NCBI GenBank assembly: GCA_036311245.1
Contig: JAXJQH010000133.1
Span: 1 to 13,899 of the forward strand
Direction of reading: 5' to 3'
From: SIG578 sp036311245
Lineage (GTDB): Bacteria > Bacillota > Clostridia > Oscillospirales > Ruminococcaceae
DNA length: 13,899 nucleotides
In this document: piece after piece, positions 13,401 to 13,899 of the stretch
Position numbering within the stretch: position 1 is the stretch's first letter
Layout of the letters: the number at the start of each line of letters is the position of its first letter
Made by a program: the position numbers and the translations under genes
The notes under the pieces: model-generated
Databases searched by the model: none
Told to the model about the DNA's origin: nothing
What the model saw: the letters and a program-made list of their open reading frames with translations, nothing else

Positions 13401-13899
13401 TCAAGGATAAAATAGCCTTTGGATATGTAAAGAAATTTCAGGAGGAGCATAATTTAAGAATTTCTCCCGCTGAAATTCAGCGCCTTACCGCAGGCTGCAC
13501 TGGTGTTAAGAAAACAACCGGTCAACACCCCGGAGGAATGGTCGTTATCCCTAACGGATATGAGGTTTATGATTTTACCCCGATTCAGCACCCTGCTAAC
13601 AAAAGTGACTCTGAGGTCATAACCACCCATTTTGACTTCCACTCGCTGCACGATACAATTTTAAAGCTTGACTGCTTAGGACACGTTGTGCCGACTCATT
13701 ATAAGTATGTTGAGGACCTGACGGGAATTCCCGTTACATCAGTAGACACCTGCGATAAGAGGGTTATGAGCCTATTTACAAGTCCCAAGGAGCTTGGAGT
13801 TACCGCTGAGGATATATTCTTTGAAACAGGTAGCCTCAGCCTCCCCGAAATGGGAACAAACTTTGTAAAGCAGATGCTTATTGAGGCGCAGCCGAAAAC
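10445..13899 (+). CDS. polC: DNA polymerase III PolC-type alpha subunit, 5' part
   Basis: PolC is the main replicative polymerase of low-GC Firmicutes, with built-in proofreading. The frame stays open from ATG 10445 to the window end, about 1151 residues of roughly 1430-1450. Layout: N-terminal domain (1-170), Pro-rich linker NPPPAPPPPRP (about 173-183), OB domain (about 215-305), PHP domain starting VELHLHT (318-324) with ITDHG, DEDD exonuclease inserted in the PHP (DLETTGL from D412, E414), remaining PHP (GDVHFL), then the palm with zinc-binding CPEC/CPKC (C897, C900, C922, C925), catalytic PDIDLNF (D951, D953), TGQHPGGMVV and the third Asp in KLDCLG. The RBS is weak (CGGGAT, AGAG). The gap to ispG is 21 bp. 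The 3' end, with the fingers and tau-binding tail, is outside. LGHVVPT differs from the usual LGHDDPT or LGHDVPT. Confidence 0.97.
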   Translation, partial: MKPNFREMFENYLPEEMLARFSDCEILRIDIGDNTPKVCLETAFSQLPSLSGILETEQLLSKILMKRVRFAPRFAPELFSKNAVEYILDELKFRGKTVNGFFTGAASELSDDTLTILLSHGGKEILERNFCHSEIAEIIREWFNKGINVKFEENPDVETSAPKEYEEAIVYRNPPPAPPPPRPKFSGTFDMPYDEDECEPILGRAIKGTPMPIADLSPNTSLVTVWGDVFFSDSREIKNGETTIYTYYLSDGTDSATLKCFVKKDTESKIPSLREGDTIVVEGRNQLDEYAGEYILKPSKIKKVKRIKKQDNASEKRVELHLHTNLSEQDAVSSPKSLIMQAYEWGHKAIAITDHGVVQGYPEAMNTVESIWDKGGDFKVIYGMEGYYVDERITCVGGDLDISLSDTMIVFDLETTGLNASFNRIIEIGAVKIKNGDVIDTFNIFVNPQTPIPPHITELTGIGDQMVKDAPDEKAALEQFYSFCGECRVLVAHNAPFDTRFVKATAARHNMPYKFTYIDTVPIIRELYSELKRITLDSVAKHLKLPSFNHHRACDDAQMLADIFRAVVSKLEKEHGITTTAQIKEKFKTTDPKKPHAKHMVLLVKNAVGLKNLYKLVSKAHLEYFFRRPRIPREELLKHREGLLVGSACVEGELYEAITEGREWSELCEIARFYDYLEIQPLGNNEFLVRDNKVESQEIIKEFNRTVVKLGEELSIPVVATGDVHFLSPDQAVFRKIVQPAEGKSEVEEQAPLYLRTTEEMLSEFDYLGEQKALQIVVTNPNKIADMIEKDIRPIPKGTYPPSIEGSEQSLVEITNKKAKEIYGDPLPELVKTRLDRELDSIIKNGFAVLYIIAQKLVWKSVEDGYQVGSRGSVGSSFVATMAGISEVNPLVPHYVCPECKYFEPFENGEVGSGFDLPPKNCPKCGQPLNRDGHNIPFETFLGFKGDKSPDIDLNFASEYQSRAHRYTEELFGRENVFKAGTISAVKDKIAFGYVKKFQEEHNLRISPAEIQRLTAGCTGVKKTTGQHPGGMVVIPNGYEVYDFTPIQHPANKSDSEVITTHFDFHSLHDTILKLDCLGHVVPTHYKYVEDLTGIPVTSVDTCDKRVMSLFTSPKELGVTAEDIFFETGSLSLPEMGTNFVKQMLIEAQPK

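Noticed and set aside
1..13899. CRISPR arrays, insertion sequences, tRNA or rRNA genes, phage or defence genes
   Set aside because: No regularly spaced repeats, transposase-like frames or RNA gene signatures were seen; nearly all of the window is explained by housekeeping and sporulation genes.

Overview
The window reads as chromosomal DNA of an endospore-forming Firmicute of the class Clostridia. An Oscillospiraceae/Ruminococcaceae-like gut or rumen lineage is my best guess from gene order and protein style; no 16S or other marker is present to fix it. The evidence is a spoVB-rqcP-yabP-yabQ-divIC-yabR cluster (sporulation and divisome genes in the order known from Bacillus subtilis), a Gram-positive type PolC replicase, and a pyrH-frr-uppS-cdsA-dxr-rseP-ispG-polC run. 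All recognised genes are on the + strand and densely packed, with little unexplained DNA and no gene-free stretch over 300 bases. I see no rRNA, tRNA, CRISPR array, insertion sequence or phage gene.

Region 1 (1-2944). The 3' end of a SpoVB-type lipid flippase gene is followed by an HU gene (hup) with a two-hairpin leader and a strong intrinsic terminator. Next come rqcP (S4-domain ribosome rescue factor), yabP and yabQ (spore coat/cortex assembly), divIC (division) and yabR (S1-domain RNA-binding protein), closed by a second intrinsic terminator. A near-consensus sigma-A promoter inside the 3' end of yabQ probably gives divIC vegetative expression independent of the sporulation genes.

Region 2 (2945-4111). 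A single gene for a THUMP-domain 23S rRNA guanine-N2 methyltransferase (RlmL/YpsC family) sits between the two conserved clusters.

Region 3 (4112-13899). A textbook sigma-A promoter (TTTACA, 17 bp, TATAAT) starts a tight co-directional block: UMP kinase, ribosome recycling factor, undecaprenyl diphosphate synthase, CDP-diglyceride synthase, DXP reductoisomerase, RseP-type intramembrane protease, IspG, and the first about 1150 residues of DNA polymerase III PolC, which runs off the window end. The gaps are 11-60 bp. Functionally it joins nucleotide supply, translation recycling, MEP-pathway isoprenoids (dxr, ispG), the undecaprenyl carrier (uppS), phospholipid synthesis (cdsA), membrane proteolysis (rseP) and replication.

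I do not find a convincing undescribed system; this is conserved housekeeping and sporulation DNA. Points for a second look are the two terminators with matching geometry ahead of rqcP and rlmL, the promoter embedded in yabQ, the tandem hairpins before hup, the cdsA-dxr hairpin, and unusual residues in the PyrH nucleotide loop and the PolC palm.
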